DNA of 64,000 nt from Larimichthys crocea (lineage: Eukaryota; Chordata; Actinopteri; Sciaenidae): NCBI RefSeq assembly GCF_000972845.2, contig NC_040027.1, forward strand, positions 8,713,158 to 8,777,157, read 5' to 3'. Shown in pieces: positions 1 to 14,555 of the stretch (its first letter is position 1; each line of letters begins with the position of its first letter). A program made the position numbers and the translations under genes. A model generated the notes under the pieces. The model was given only the letters and a program-made list of their open reading frames with translations, was not told the origin of the DNA and did no database searches.

Positions 1-439
1 GTCGTGTTATTGTGGAGGAAGAGTGGAAGAGTGTCGTGGGGGTTTAGCTTTCAGAACAGTCAGACAAGAGGTTCTCTTTGTGATTTTCTTGAATGTCGAA
101 GAGGTTAGTAAACACAACACAAAGAAACAGAATTTAAGTCTGTAGACGCCGTCACACCGGTTCTTTATGTCACTATAGCGCTCATCATTTAAAAATGGTT
201 CCCATGGGAAATAAAGTCCTGAGGTTTGCATCATAGATAGTTTAACTTGTCATCAATAACCAGAACCAGAAGTATACACCATTACGTTGATTTTTTTTCC
301 AGGTTTACACCTGGTTCTCTAAAAATGGCTCCACCACCGAGCGTCTCCACCTTTACAATCTTATGCAAGCTGTGAGATTGTGGTGTTGCGACACGGTGGA
401 AAAAAAAAAGATGGAAACATTGTGAGTTCAAGCGTTTTG

Positions 440-441
<2 letters not shown>

Positions 442-471
<30 letters not shown>
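442..471. repeat. (CA)n microsatellite
   Basis: About 15 perfect CA units. Confidence 0.95.
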
Positions 472-472
<1 letters not shown>

Positions 473-2208
473 TACAGAATCAACATCGGGAAACAGCATG
501 ACTTTACCCGGCTCTTACTCCTGGAAATGGAGGCGGATTCCTCGGGGGATACAGTTCTCCAAAGAGTCGAGAGGGAGGACTGACCGGGTCACGGTGACTT
601 TTCCACATATAAACCAGCAACTTTTATCTCATGTAGCTGCAAATATCTATTTAAAACATACATGATGTATGATTAAAGAGAAAGTTTGTGATTGTTGATT
701 AAAGAGAAAGTCTGGGTTCTCAGTGAACGGCAGCAACACTGAAGAATATCCTGAGACGGTTAAATTAACACAACTTTATTTATTATTATTAGTATTTATG
801 TAAATCAAAACAACTAAATTCTAAATAGTTTTTAAGAAAACAAAGCAAAATAACAGAATCTAAACTTCCTGCAGCAGGCTCAGTGCACTCAGGTCAATCA
901 CTCACATTCTCCACATTCAATTTCATCCCATGCTGAGGCTACAAGGTAACCAACTGAATAAATGAATAAAGCAAAAAGCAAAAGGTTCAGAGGTCCCAGC
1001 ATGCACTGCTGCCCCAACAGGGCGCTGTTTGTTGTGAGCTGAGCTGATGAGTTTCGGCCCGACACTCTGTTCTCCCGCAGGTCAACTGCCCCGGGAAGGC
1101 AGGTGTCTCTCTTTCACTATGTAAGTGTGTGTGTGTGTGACAGAGAAAACAAGCGTACACAAATATGCATGTGTATGCGCATTTTTCCACCCCCCCACCC
1201 ACCCGGAGGGCGTTAGGAACTTGTGGGAATTTGTGCGACACCTGGAGCCAAGCTTCCTTGACCTCATTTGTGTGTGCAGCCTCTCTGATTGGCCACTCTC
1301 CCCTGCATTGTCAATGTGTTTTTTACTTGTGGAGAGGCTTTTGGCTCCCACAATCTGCTTTTTCATTATTTTTAGACTTAATTTCCTGTGGTAGAGGCAT
1401 ATTTGTTTTTTGTTTGTGTGTGTGTGTTCATAAAGTATGCAAAGAAAGGACAATCGAGGACAAGGTTTGAGAGGAGAAGGACAAGTGTGGCTAACTTAAG
1501 GACGGAGATGTCTTTGGTAAGAAAAGGGTGAGGAGATAAAGAGGAATCAGTTCAGCACAAACTATCTCAGCACATAACAGGACGGGGCTGATGTTTGAGT
1601 GAGCATGGGCCAAAACCAACATGGCAACACACAATTAAGGCCCTAATAAATTAGGACACAGTTAACGGCAACAGCATGTCAACACGGCCCGGGGTGGGGG
1701 GCTGCGAGCGACATATCGAGGATACTGCGGCTACGTGTTGGAAGCAGACTAATGGGAAGCGATTTGGGGTTGGCCCAAGATATAATTACCGTCCCCACCT
1801 CTCCTGTTCAATGAGGCCTGAGGCCTCCTGGGAGAGGCCTATTTCAGTCAGGTAATGGAGAGCCCATGCCCAGGAGCGGATGATCAAATTGTCTGCAGCA
1901 ATCTGCTTTTTTGCTCTCCTGATTGTCCCCACAGACATAAAGAGCTGACCCAAGGATTTTTCTTTCTTTCCCTCTCTATTAGAGCCAAGCCGGCTTTAGA
2001 GACAAAGCTCTCCCCCACTGTCACGGTGTTTGTATGCTCGCAGTGGTGTGTGTTTGTGTGTGTGTGCATGGGATGATAGCTGAACTTCATGTGATTTATG
2101 TGTTGTCACAGTAACAGGAGCATAATGAAGTTGTTCTTGCAAACACGTTTGGGCTCTGAGGGCCTAAATAATGCTGCGAGAGGAGGGGAGGGCTCATATG
2201 ACTGGGGG

Positions 2209-2225
2209 TGAGAGAGAGAGAGAGA
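2209..2225. repeat. (GA)n microsatellite
   Basis: About eight GA units. Confidence 0.85.
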
Positions 2226-2654
2226 CGATAATCATCAAATGAATGTGGTCGTTATTTTGTGGAGGACATCTGCTCGATGAATGAATGAACTCAATGATAA
2301 GAACTCAGCTAAAAAATAAAAAAAACCTCCTTCAGTGTCAACATCACACAGCTCACTGTACACACCGCTTACAAAACACAGAAACAGGTGCATTCATTTA
2401 AGATAACCAATGTCACATCAGACAGACAAGCCGTTTCATAGTAACAGTCATAATAAGAGGAGAGCAGAGGTGGTGTAATGCGTTCATATTAAACAAAAGT
2501 GTTTTTGTACATCTGTAATAAATAAATACATTTATTTCCTCTGTGTCCTCCACAGTTCTCCTATTTTTAATTTTAAACTCACCGTGATGTGATCTCATTG
2601 GTTTGTAGACATTAGACATTAGTCTCGAAGCCTTGAAAATTTATATAATAATGC

Positions 2655-3115
2655 TAAAAACTTTATTTATACAGAACCTTGTTGAGTTTACAAAGTCCTG
2701 TACGGAGCAACTGACCCAAAAGAAGGCCGCACAGGTTATAATGAGAAAGTAAAAATGTAGAACAAAAAAAAAAGATAAAAGATAGACGTTCACTGAATCA
2801 GCGAGCCTCATCTGCTCGGGCATGTCGTTCAAAATTCGACAGGTCCTAATAGAAAAGGTGCGGCCACTCTGGCCTGTACGGGGGTTCAGACCTACGGGCT
2901 TTAAAAGTGATCAGCAAAATCTTAAAATCAATCGTAAAACACACCGGAAAGCCAGTGGAGGGAAGCTAAAATTGGTGAAATGTGATGACGTCGTCTGTTA
3001 AAAAGTGAGCATGTTTGGAGTGTGTGGTTCTGATGGGTGATGTACTGTGAGTTGGTTTTAAGAGTTGGCTGGTTTTGGATTTCATGAGCCCGTTGTGTTG
3101 AGCTGGACTCACTCA
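2655..3115. repeat. interspersed fish repeat, probably LINE-derived
   Basis: It includes ttatttatacagaaccttgt followed by gagtttacaaagtcctgtac, and later ccggaaagccagtggaggga with gtgaaatgtgatgacgtcgt. These match the general pattern of a common teleost repeat (a table-like mix of LINE-derived words such as trtttatayagcacctttca). It is diverged. I cannot place it in a named family. Confidence 0.5.
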
Positions 3116-6100
3116 TCATGACGTGTCAATCACAAGGTAACCACACTAATTCTAATCTAAACCTATTTTCACTCTAAATGAGTAATATAATATACAAAAT
3201 GAAGAACTCGTGAAACTAGAGACTGAGACCATGAACTCGTTAGGTAACAGTTGCATGAAGCACAGCGTCTTCTTTCCAACAGGCTGAATACATTAGACAG
3301 AGTGGCATACAGGTTCAGCCACTTGCACATCGGCCTCTCTTTTCAGACCCACAAGTTCTGTCCACTTATACATACCGTCAATGTTTCAGCATGAAGCCAA
3401 CACTATACTGGACCATCAGCTTTTCTGGGGCCTCTCTCGTTCTCTGGCTGTCGATGCCTTATTCCAGACATTATAGATCTGGATCTTCATATTCCAGGAG
3501 ACTCGGCTTCATCCCTTTATGTGAATAGTTTTTGTGGAAGTTGCTTGGCTCTGGTCCTACTTTTTGCTATACATCATGCTGAATCCGATTCTCTGTTCTT
3601 CTTTCTTTTTATGATTATTATTTTTTCCCCCACCCTACCCATACTGAGGGTCTAAAGATAAAAAGGTGGCATATGCTGCTGAGGGCTATAGGGATGTAAT
3701 TGACAAAAAAAGTTACTGTACGGTTCTCGAACCGCCAGTTGGCTTTATCTCCAAGACACTTGGGGATTTTGGATAAAAGGAAAATAAAAAAATAAGAATA
3801 CATTATGGACATCAGCTGTACAGCCTGTTAATTAAAAAGTATCCACACTAAAAGAGGTACTCAATTAAGGATTGCACTCATGTCAACAGTAGCCTCTGTT
3901 TAAATGACCGTCATTCTTACAAACTCCATCCTCCCGGTTTGTACCACAGACTTTCTGTCTTGTTATGATGGGTAGTCTCCAAGCCCAGACATCAGAGAGC
4001 ACGCTCCAGAGCCACAGAGGATATTACACAACTGTTTCCCCCCGGCTGAGTCCCTGTGCTTGCCCTGACTATAGCAAACTGACCATCATGTGTAACATTT
4101 AGAGAGATTACTTTTTACATCTTGAAGAATAAGACAAATACCAAAACGGCTTTTCCACAGTAGTCATTAATTTGTTTGTCATAATATTGTCTGTGTCCGA
4201 CCATGAACTGTGTCAAACCAAACCATGGGCTGAATGTATCATTACTTGTTACGGTAACAAGAGAAAAACAGCATGTTTTTGCATCAGATATCAAGGTTTA
4301 ACACTCATAAACCTTGATTCGTTATCTTTATTTGAAAAACACACACTCCTGCTTGAAGTCATTTCTATTCTTTGGGGTTTACAAAGATCAGGAATAATTG
4401 ACAATTCGGTATCTGTTACACACTGATTAGGAGGAGAGGATGAAAACAACGACGTCTCTCTCGCCCTCCCACAGCGCTGCATGTTTTAAAGTAGTTTACC
4501 AGAGAGGGTGGAAAAACAAAAAAAAGCAGTGTAGATAAATCCATGCCACACAACCCATCACATTGTTTGCTATAATTAAACTCTCCCATCCCTTGTGGAT
4601 GGTGAAAGAGACTTCAGTCTGTGAAAGCATGTCACAAGCTCCCAGAGGGTTGTTTGTATTGTCAGTGATAGTTTATCAATACCCTGGATCTTAATCTTTC
4701 TTTCTCTGGCTCTCGGGTCCCCAGGTCTTTCTACATCGACCTTTACCAACTGGCATTACAACATGACTGAATGACTTCTGGTGTTGGAAGAGATTGTCTT
4801 TAAAATCCCCATGGAAATTAACCTCGATGCCAATGTTGTGCTTCCTATATCCGCTTTAATGGCTTTTTAATGAAACCGTAAAAATAGGGAACCCTTTAAA
4901 TTTGTCAATTACCCATAAAAAGGTTTAGTGTTCAGACAATGAGTCATTGCAGACCTTTTTGGGGAGCTGGAGTCTAGTAAGTGGCCTTTCAGGGACAAGA
5001 GGTCACCATTGATTTAAGACTACACAATATAATGTAAAACAAGGATGCAGATGATTCAGAGTTTGGTCAAATTTCAAACAACCACAAAGCCATTTTGTGC
5101 CCTCAAAACATAATAATGGCAGCCATACTGGAAAAAAAGCAGCCGTTTGGAAGCGTTTTATCAAAATCATGAACTCTTTCCCTCGGGGTGAGCCCCTACT
5201 ACTTCATGGGGCCTTGACACCAGAGGTTAGTGAGAGGTGAGCGTCTCTCTATCTTCAGCGAATTGAAAGAATGGGACTCTCACGTGTCCCCGCTGGCCCT
5301 GAAGGCTATCAGGTTCAGGCATCTATACCTTGAAAATGCTCCCTGTCCAGTGTCTCCTTTCATTCATCATCGCCCTTATAATGTCTGGAAGAAATATGCT
5401 GCTGTAAGTATCATCTTTCACGGGTGTCACAGGTTGAGTGCCCCATTCGTTCTGGAGCCCTACAGTTCCTGTAATTCTTTCGGGTAGCCCCTGCAGGTGT
5501 AGGAGTCCGGCAGCTCAGTCTGTTTAGACAAAAAGATGGGGCATTGGCAGTTTGAGAAAATAGAGCGAAATGAGCAGTGTGATTGAGCCGGAGGATTATA
5601 CTGACCTTTTTCTCAGGTATCACATTCAAGTATCTATTAAATGGGAGATTGCATTACAATGTAATGTTGTGATTCAACATATTCAGGCATGCAAACTCAA
5701 CAGGGGTGGAAAAAGGTGGCAAAGATGCAAATGCTCGAGGGGGTTCATGGAACAGCTAGTAAAAAGGAAAGTGGTTTTTTGCTCTTTACAGCTATTGCAA
5801 CTGCTGTTGGAGCAATAAAAAGACACAGCTTGGACACCATATTTAGAAATTGATTTCACAGTAGCTACAAAAGAAAAAAAAAACAAAAGAAAAGAGCTAT
5901 AATTTTTGATGAGCTTCCTATTTGCCCTATTCTCAAGGGACCTAATGTCGGAGCCCTTCGTTTTCAGCTAAAGGTCGACACTGTTATCTCGTGAATTAGT
6001 CTCCAAATTCCAAACAAATCCAAAAGCAAATGTTTACTGATGTCTAGGTTTGTGGCAGAATTAGCCTTGCTAATATCTTCTTGCATAAATAAAATTAAAC

Positions 6101-9100
6101 CATCAGGACTCGACATTAAATTTGCTCTTTGGCTGAGGAGCTCAACTTCAATTATTGGCAAAAAAAAAAGGTTAAATGCGAAGAACCAGAAAAGAGCTCT
6201 AATGTCCGTGATGCTATGCAAGTGGGATTTGGAACAAGCATGCAAACTAATGTTACATTCCATGTAATGTTAACAGCATTAGTGTTTGCTTCATCAAAAC
6301 AACTGAACCTTATCAGGCTGATTAACAGTCCCAAGCTTGACATATTCTCATATAAGTCAATTAAGGTGATCATAGGGTTGCTGTGAGATATTCTTACCTT
6401 AAGGCATATACAAGCAGTCAGAATCTGACCTTCCAACAAATCAGAAAGTACGATCCAGTTCCCCGCACTCCCAGTAATATTTTGTTTAAGTTGGCATCCC
6501 TGCATATTATTCTAAAGGGATTTTAATCATTTCTTCAGTGAGGAACCTTCTCTTTGTTTATTTGTTTAGCCCCAGAACATTCTGATTCTATTTCTGACCT
6601 AATCCCTCTCTAAGTTTTTATTATCCCTATGATGGATACGATATTTTCCTACAATATATAAAACCAATGTGACCCTGAAAAAGACTTAATTAATAAAAAA
6701 GACATTTTGTGGAAGAAACCTGAAAGAAATTGCTACAAATAAGAAATACAGAGTCCGTTTATTCAGTTTTTGATGACCTATAACTGCTCTTCTTAGATAT
6801 ATTCTAAGCTTGTGTTATTGATTTGATGATCTGAGATTAATGTTATAGATTTATGCTTCCAACCAGAAATACCTTTCTGTATGTCACATGAAATTAAACT
6901 TTTATTTATTTATTTAGTGCGTATAAAAGTTAGTTACAGAAGCTGACAAGGGCAAGTTCTTAATTTAAGCTCTACTCCTAATCTCTGCTAGTGATTTAAG
7001 ATTAGAAAGGATTAGCCCCCAATGTGTTATGACTGAACTCAATAAGAAACATGTGCAATGGTTAAAAAAAAGAAAAGAAAAGAAAATGAAAGAAATGTAT
7101 TTACAAAGATTAACTTTGCTGCATGCCAAATCAACAGTTGCAGTTGGAAAGTACTCAAGGCTAAATTAAATATTGATAAATAAACAATGCATAAGCCAAA
7201 AATGCCGACAGAATCCAAGGTAATGCCAGAAAACACAGAGCCTTCAAACTGCAAGAATGGGGCATGTCTCAAATAGAAACATGTAGCCTACTGCTTTCAT
7301 TTCACTGATGGCACTCCGTCTCCACCCATTCAGAGACCTGCAACACTTACAGACAGTCAACACTCAAACACTCAAACCAAGCTGGCAAAGGTAGATGAGC
7401 TTACATTTATCAGCCTAGTCAGACGTGTACTACATCAACAAGATTATAAATGCTGGTCCAGGCTTTTCCAAACCAAAAGCAATACAACCCAGGTGGTATA
7501 GATATAAAGTTAGACAATTATTGTGCAAGTTCTGAGTAAATGTTTCTAAATGACACCCAACACAGGGAAGTCGACCATAATGTTTCTATATGGGCCAAAA
7601 TAGCCCCCAACTACATGCATGTTGACACAATCCAATTTTATAGATTCATGGGAAGATGGGATGATTGCAGTTATGTGGTGGTTTTCTTTTGGCGTCTGCC
7701 TTGCCTCTATTGCAATACTGATATCACTGCCAACAACAACAACTTTCACTGCAGGAAAAAAAGCAAAACTACAAGATGTTTAAAGCGAAGAATGTGTTTA
7801 CCACAAGTACTCCCCGCAGGTCATCCAGCTGCCTAAGGGAAGAAGACAAAACCAGATAATACAGTGAGATTCAGTTGTTTCAGGTTATAAAATAAAACAA
7901 AAACACTGTACCAGTCAGATATAAAACAACCAACAGTTCACAAAAATCTATGGTTATGTCCGACTCCAACAACTAGTAGAAACATGGCCCAGACGGCACT
8001 GATGAGTCGATTACGATGAAACAGCAGTGTGGCATTAAATCTTGCTCAATATAGAGCCCTGCTCAAAGGCAACACCAGTAAAGGTGGCTGAATCAACAGT
8101 GGAGAAGAGAAAGCTGAATCCTTTCTTGCACAAACAAGCAGTCCTGCCACACATCTACAGTACCAGGCCCTGGACAAAGGGGCATGTTGCCCACAACTCC
8201 TTACAAAGCTGGGGAGCTTTCTAACCCTAGCTATCAAGGCGGTGCACCAAACCCTAGATGCCCTTTAAGCAATTTATCATTTCCAGAAGAGGCATAATCA
8301 TTGTAGATTTGTCTAATTTGGAAAGGTTCATATTGACACCTCAGTGAAGGCCATAATTGTTAATTTAACAGTCTGCCTGGAATTATTTTCCTCCTCTTGT
8401 TAATCTGCTCATGGTCACACCACAACGAAATGTGAATTGATATAAAATCCTGGAAATGTTACACAGATGTGTTCCTTGAGTTCAAGAACTTCATTCCTGT
8501 CTGCCCAGAATGTGCAGTTCACATGTCTCAGTACACCATCTGAGTTTCAGCGGCTGTCTGGAGCTGTGATGAATCCTTGAACTGGCTAATCATCCGGAAG
8601 ACTGAACCTGTGAAGTCCTACGCTGAGACATACATCATTTTAAGAAGTTGTGCTGTTAGCTTCATCACCTCCAGATGCTGTGTCTCAAAGTAATGAGCGC
8701 TATGTTGGTTGACTGTTGACTGATGTGATATTTAGCGCTCACTCCTCAAACTACAGCTTCTGTTGATGAATCAAAATGTCATCCAGTTGACTGGCCAAAG
8801 GTTCTCCAAGAATAGGACCAAATATCACCTCAGATGTGTCAGATAATAAATTAGCAACACCCCGCCTTCTGTAAATCTGTTGACATGACAACAGATTTCA
8901 GTGAGTTGCTCATCAGCTTGATTTGTCTTTCTCTGTAGTGCATCAGTGTTCATATCTCGTTCTTAATCATCATTTGTCAGACTGATAAGGTCTTAACATC
9001 CCCGCTGTTAGGACCATCTACAGCTGGCATCGTCAAAAACACTTTCTACTTGATGTATTATGTGTAAATGACTCTACTTCCAAGTTTCGATTGTCTATTT

Positions 9101-9684
9101 TAGACAAAAAGCTCCTTTCCATACTATGACAGCCATCCTTTATCGAGTCCTTGGTCCCACTCGACTGTGTGTTGTTTGTTGTTTATCTTCATCTATTCCA
9201 GCTCATATTTTCAGCTCTTTTTCCTAAAAAAATACTTTTAAATCAGAAAATATCTTCACGGTCAGAATTCATAGAGGCAGAGTAGGATAAATAGTTTCAT
9301 TCTGCAGCTTCGAATCTGGTGTAGAGACATAAATATTTTAGATTTGTATACACCTGAGGTAATTAATCTTTTTTTTTCTCAGCTTGCTGTTTAAAAAACA
9401 AGACAGTTCATCTGTTTTACAGCATGCCGCGTTAAGTTGGTAAGTGACTATAAGACAATAAGAATTGCAGGAAAATGAATTGGACATGTTTTTGACTTCC
9501 AAAAAATGTTTAATTTGTTTTTAACAACTTGTTGTATACTCTGGTTACTTCCACATATACTTGTAATGTGCCATTATGTGCAGTTTCCTCACATCTCTGT
9601 TGCTTATGCAGCTTATGTGTTTTGGAATATATCACACTGAAACTTATGAAGGGTATTTAAAGCTTCGGACCAGTTGCTGACGTT
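3116..9684. other. intergenic, AT-rich, no gene seen
   Basis: No coding, RNA or clear repeat signal was recognised. Open frames stay below about 120 codons and show no family features. Confidence 0.6.
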
Positions 9685-9757
9685 GGCCTGTAAAGCCCAT
9701 TGAGACATTGGATGTGAGGTTGCCCTATACAAACAAACTTGACATGACTTGACTTTT
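9685..9757 (+). mobile_element. LINE 3' tail fragment
   Basis: The sequence cctgtaaagcccattgagac, then a tgaggttgccctatacaaac stretch and a ttgacatgacttgac repeat, is the common 3' end of a fish LINE family. No coding part is preserved upstream. Confidence 0.65.
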
Positions 9758-9929
9758 ACTTCTTTATATAGAATCACACTGATGTTTCTTGTCTATGAAA
9801 TGTGCCAAACAAATTAAGGTAGACTTGATGTGATTTCCAGACCCTGTTATAGACCTGCTTTTCTGTAATCTTTGAAAATTACATCAGCGGAGCTGCAGCT
9901 GAAGTACTTTTTGTAACTCAGTTATATCG

Positions 9930-10083
9930 AGGAGGCACAGTGGCAGTCACCTCACAGCAAGTGAGACCTGGATTTGATTCCCTGTCTTCGAAGTATTTGC
10001 CTGTTGAACCTTTCTTCTCCTACGGAGAGGCTACAAAAACATGGAAGTGAATTGGAAAATCTAAACTGCCTGGAGGTGTGAAA
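9930..10083 (+). repeat. fish GGCGGCACGGTGG-type repeat fragment
   Basis: It begins ggaggcacagtggcagtcac and continues ctcacagcaagtgagacctg, then a region ending gaattggaaaatctaaactg. This follows the consensus of a very common teleost interspersed repeat (cacggtgg...cctcacagcaag...taattggagactctaaattg). Diverged and internally shortened. Confidence 0.65.
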
Positions 10084-10430
10084 TTAAATAACCATGTTGT
10101 ACTGAATCGTCCACAAAATATATTCCACCTGTCATGACCCTCTGGTCATAAATTTGTGAATATTAAGATCTGATGAAACAAGTAGCTACAAGTAGCATCA
10201 GTAATGTTTTTGACAAGGGACAGTAGGCAACTCCCAGGGCTAAAGCCACAGGCTTACAGTTTGTGGTAATGTGATTACTTTGAAATATCCACTTTTCAAA
10301 CTCAAAGATGGTCTTAAAGGTCTGTGTAGGATGTAGAGGTAAGGTACCATTCGCCTCATCATCCTTTTTCAAGCATGTAGGAGAACTCACTTTGGGCGTG
10401 GCACACAAAAAATCAAAGTTTGTTGGAAAG

Positions 10431-10580
10431 GTCGCCCCGTTAGCTCAACTGGTAGAGAATACACCCCCATGTATCAAGATTAAATCCTTTCTGCAGCGGC
10501 CTAGGTCCGATTCAAAGCTGCGTCCTTTAGGTGCATCCTCTTTCCTGTCCGTCTTCACCTGTGTTGTCATATAAAAGTGA
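10431..10580 (+). mobile_element. tRNA-derived SINE
   Basis: A polymerase III A box (tagctcaactggtagag, 10441-10457) and B box (ggtccgattcaaa, 10504-10516) are spaced as in a tRNA-derived SINE head. They are followed by the ctgcgtcctttaggtgcatc region and a polypyrimidine/AT tail typical of percomorph SINEs. The B box and cloverleaf are degraded, so this is not a functional tRNA gene. Confidence 0.85.
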
Positions 10581-10914
10581 AAAACAAAAAGTGTGGACGG
10601 CCCATCCTGAAGAGCGACAAGTTGTCATCACGGTTGCACACTGCGGTTACAAGCACCTACCCAAGTAAATTTGTGTTACATCAAATTACCACAAATTTAC
10701 ACACAGCAAACCTGGGGGGGGCAATAATATTCTAACATAAGAGTGCAGATTGGTTTCTGGAGCTTTAGGCTAAATATAATGAAGCTGCTATGTGTAGTCT
10801 GCTGTGTCAATCGCACTTGATGAGAACCCGAAGGCTGCTATGGCATTACAAACAATACACAGGAAGTTGAAGCAGTGTTCGATAGGGGATTGTGGTTAAT
10901 ACCCTAGACCCTAC

Positions 10915-11012
10915 AAACTTACAAACACATTCACATTCACGCCTAGAGGGCAATTTACATTTTAGGAAACTGGAGCACCTGGAGGAAAGTCACAGAGGCA
11001 TGGGAAGAACAT
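10915..11012 (-). repeat. fish GGCGGCACGGTGG-type repeat fragment, reverse orientation
   Basis: The plus strand reads acattcacattcacgcctag, then gggcaatttacattttagg and cctggaggaaagtcacagag. This is the reverse complement of the middle part of the same repeat family seen at 9930 and 19940. Confidence 0.6.
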
Positions 11013-13212
11013 TAGCCAGGACAGCCTTGGTGTGGGTACTGGTGCTAACGAAGCTGTGGCTACCACAAAACTATTATTAAAGAAACAGAAACAGTGTTAA
11101 TAATATTACCTCATAGCTAAATACAATAATAAAGGTAAACTTCGTGATAGTGGAAATTTGGAAACAAACACTCACATAATATCACCTTCTAATTTCAATT
11201 TAAATTCAATTTAACGTCAAAACTTCTTTCCCCATTGTTACATTTGCTAAAATATGAATGACAATGAAAAACAGTTTAACCTAAAACATCAGGGACTAGC
11301 TAATGTAGCTTATAATTTACCATGTTGTCCTTATGATGGGTAGGAAGATCTGTAGAGGTTCTGGGTAATGTGTCAAGGAAGTTGTCTGTCTATTTTATTT
11401 AGAAGAAGTCTGAAATATTTTTTAATTCATTCAGTTTTTACGCATTTACATTCCAAGGATGGAATTCCTCCGTACATTAGTAGCCCACTATATGCACATA
11501 AATTCTGCTTGTATGTGGAATGGTGCATTTGGCCACCGGTCTACAGGGGATGCTTAAATTACAGGTCAATACAGCAGGACGTATTGTCACTAATGGAGTG
11601 CATGATTTGTGGGGGACAATGTGTTTACGTCTGCCTTGTTTATATTTACAAAAGGAAAAAAAAATATTCAGCGTTGACATAATTTGATGAACAGCCACTT
11701 AAAGCACGTCAGTCGCTGGTGAGATAGCTTTGGCACAGAAACCTTGTGCTAACTTTCCATACTTAGAAAAATATTAATCACACTGTCAAGTCAGTCCTTT
11801 CTGCTGCTGCAAGCGTTATAAATTCAAGTTCTAGCGATTGCTGAAGCCATATCATTATTTTTCAAATGGATGGATCTACTAGCCTTATCTGTGATATTAC
11901 GAAGATAATTTTTTATCTACAATTTATTATTATTTTTTTTTCATTACTGCTATTGTTGTCATCAATTATTCCAAAGTCTACAGTACAGACGCCGGAGCTG
12001 TTGTGTTAGTCACCTGCGTCAGACTTTCTTTTCACCTGATGTAAGCCATTTTGAGAGTGACTGGAACAGCTCTAATTATAAGCTGACGCAGCTTCGTGGC
12101 CAGCGTGGATGCGGTGATGTTTTGATGTTCAGTGTTCATTCTTGTGAGCTCACTCGCATTTGCTTGAATAAACCTGTCCGCTGTTTGTCAAATTAGAGAT
12201 CCCTGCTGTGGAAATTATGCTAATCTGTTGAGTCTGGTGTCTGTCATAAAAAAAAAAGGCAGGATACAAGAGAGAGTATATTTTGGTATTGTAATTTGTT
12301 GAAACATGTTCATTTTCTTTGAACAACATCCACAAAGAGCTAAATATTTCAAAGATTGTCTCCAGTCCCTCTGCGTCGCGCCAATAGTTCAAGGCAGCTG
12401 AGGCAAGAATGACTGATGACTTCCTTTATTATCCTTGCATGTTGGAAGTGTGCGGCCACTCAACAGATCAATGATCACACGAATCTTTAAATGTCAACAG
12501 ATAATATATTAGAATCAAATAACCCTTTTCATTTTTAGGTTTATTAAGTCCATGTTGATATTTGTATACACATGTGTCATGCATAGATCCAATACAAGTA
12601 TCTCTTTTATGTGCACACAGTCAGGATTTATTCAAAAGCAAAAGGAAGCCAATATTCTGAAAAATAAATAATACAACTTACAGCATGACCCAATAAGTCA
12701 ATAGCCTTGTTGATCAATCATTCTAAAAATCTGACAACCCACAAGACCTGTGTCGCAGCATTCGAGTTCCACTTACTCTATTTTTAAAATGCAATATTGG
12801 TGAGAAAAACCTCGCCGTTCCTTTGAAATGAAATCTGAATTACAGGGTGCAACTGTGACCACTTCCTACTCCCATCTAATGGCGCTCTGACCTTTTCCCT
12901 TAACAACTCAGAAATGGTTGGTAATTACGGTTACTGACATGGCGAATGAAATATATACAATTCTATCATTCTGTTCCCAGAGGTCCACAATCAATCATGC
13001 CGAGATGATGTGGCATGTGCTTGTTACATGTGGCTGACACCTCGGTGATCATACATGTGGAAGCAGGAGCCCTTTTATACTTCTTGAAAAGGTCGCAGGC
13101 TGAAAAACCTATTAGACATTGACAGATGTTGTAAAGTCTGACGTTGGCCTCTTTTAAAGATTTTAATTTGAAGGTATCCGGGCTCCTGATGTTTGATAGA
13201 TTATTCTTTAGG
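11013..13212. other. intergenic, no gene seen
   Basis: AT-rich sequence with short open frames only. Nothing recognised up to the LINE tail at 13213. Confidence 0.6.
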
Positions 13213-13855
13213 ATATTTACATTTCAGTCATTTAGCTGACGCTTTTATCCAAAGCGACTCACAGAGAAGGGAAACGATCAAGGTACAGTGCGATAAGAAA
13301 GCGTTAGTGCAGCAGTAAGTGCTGTGACAGTTCTTCAAGGGGTAGATTTATCATGTCCAGATGTTGGTAGTGTTGGAGAGGAGGTCCTCTCTGAAGAGCT
13401 GGAGGACTTCAGGAGGTTTTTTAAGGTAGGGAGGGACGCCCCTGATTTGGTAGGAACTGGTAGGACGTTCCACCAACGGGGAACAACAGAGAAGAAGTGG
13501 CAGAGCCAGGAATCATTCATTGGAGGAACTCAACGGTCGTGCGGGAGGTAACATGAGCTGACATGATTGGAGAAGGTTAGTTGGTCATCAATCATAACCC
13601 TCAAATTTCTCGCTGGGAGTCACTTTTGATGTTGACGTCATGGTGTAGTATAGTAGGTTTGGCTGGGCGGACCAGCAGTTCAGTTTCTGAGAGGTTCAGC
13701 TGGAGGTGGTGTGCCTTCATCCATGTGGAGATATCGGATATCGGAGACCCATGCAGAGACCGAGGGGTCCTCAGGAGGAAATGACAGACATTTACATCAC
13801 AAGCTGTTAATGAGCTTGAACCTGGAAGATATGAAGATTTGATTGTTTGATGCAT
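13213..13855 (-). mobile_element. L2-type LINE remnant, end of ORF2 plus 3' tail
   Basis: Read on the minus strand, 13760-13600 encodes DISTWMKAHHLQLNLSETEL, followed in a shifted frame by NLRVMIDDQLTFS. Both are typical of the reverse transcriptase end of fish L2-clade LINE elements. Further on, 13500-13400 gives FSVVPRWWNVLPVPTKSGAS, the usual C-terminal end of such proteins. The segment ends at 13213-13262 with the fish LINE/SINE tail that reads on the minus strand gagtcgctttggataaaagc. Frameshifts and stops show that it is inactive and 5'-truncated. Confidence 0.85.
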
Positions 13856-14555
13856 CTCTTATTGTATTTTTCACATCAGATGCTTCATGAATCGACGACG
13901 ATCAGTGGCCCAAAACCATGTTCAAAGCAATGCAACCATGTAATTGTTTTAAGGTTTGCTCCAATGGGTTGTGAAATTTTCAATCCTTTATCTGGACATC
14001 CCCTCATCAAATGTGTATTAGGGTTTGCACATCAGTAATTGCCCGACTTGTGCTTTCCTTGTGGTCTCAATTAAAATTACTTGACCAATTAAGATCGACA
14101 GCACCGGCTTGTCTAATGTCTCAATAATGCCATATCAGAGTTGCTGTAATTACTGGCTCTCACCTTGTAGACAGCATTTATTTCAGCATGTGTCATAACT
14201 GCAAGGGAATGAGATATACTGCTTTAAATGTAATGGTATTTTTAACTCTCATGTCACCAACACCGCAGTCAACTGTCATCAGCTGTCTTCCACATCTCCA
14301 CCGTGTGACGAGTGCAGAACAAAAGTACATGTGACTGTATGTTTTGCTTGATTATCACCTCCTGAAATGGGCTAACACGTATCTTTATAATTAACTTCTT
14401 GTTTGGTGATAAAAGCAAAACCTGTGACAATATGTCTACGATCCTTCAGACGGAGAGATGTATTTGCCTTTTTGTTTTTCATAGCAGACATTTTGATGTT
14501 ATGGAAAGAAAAGCGCAGGCGTAACTGACAACAATAATGATGGCTCCATTCCATT

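Larger units (their letters stand above)
1..2654. other. intergenic, no gene seen
   Basis: Contains the CA run at 442-471, short GT runs near 1123-1140 and 1417-1428, and the GA run at 2209-2225. Small open frames on both strands are simple-repeat or chance frames. Confidence 0.6.

Noticed and set aside
10431..10520. Possible functional tRNA gene
   Set aside because: A and B boxes are recognisable, but the acceptor and anticodon stems cannot be formed and the flanking sequence is that of a SINE.
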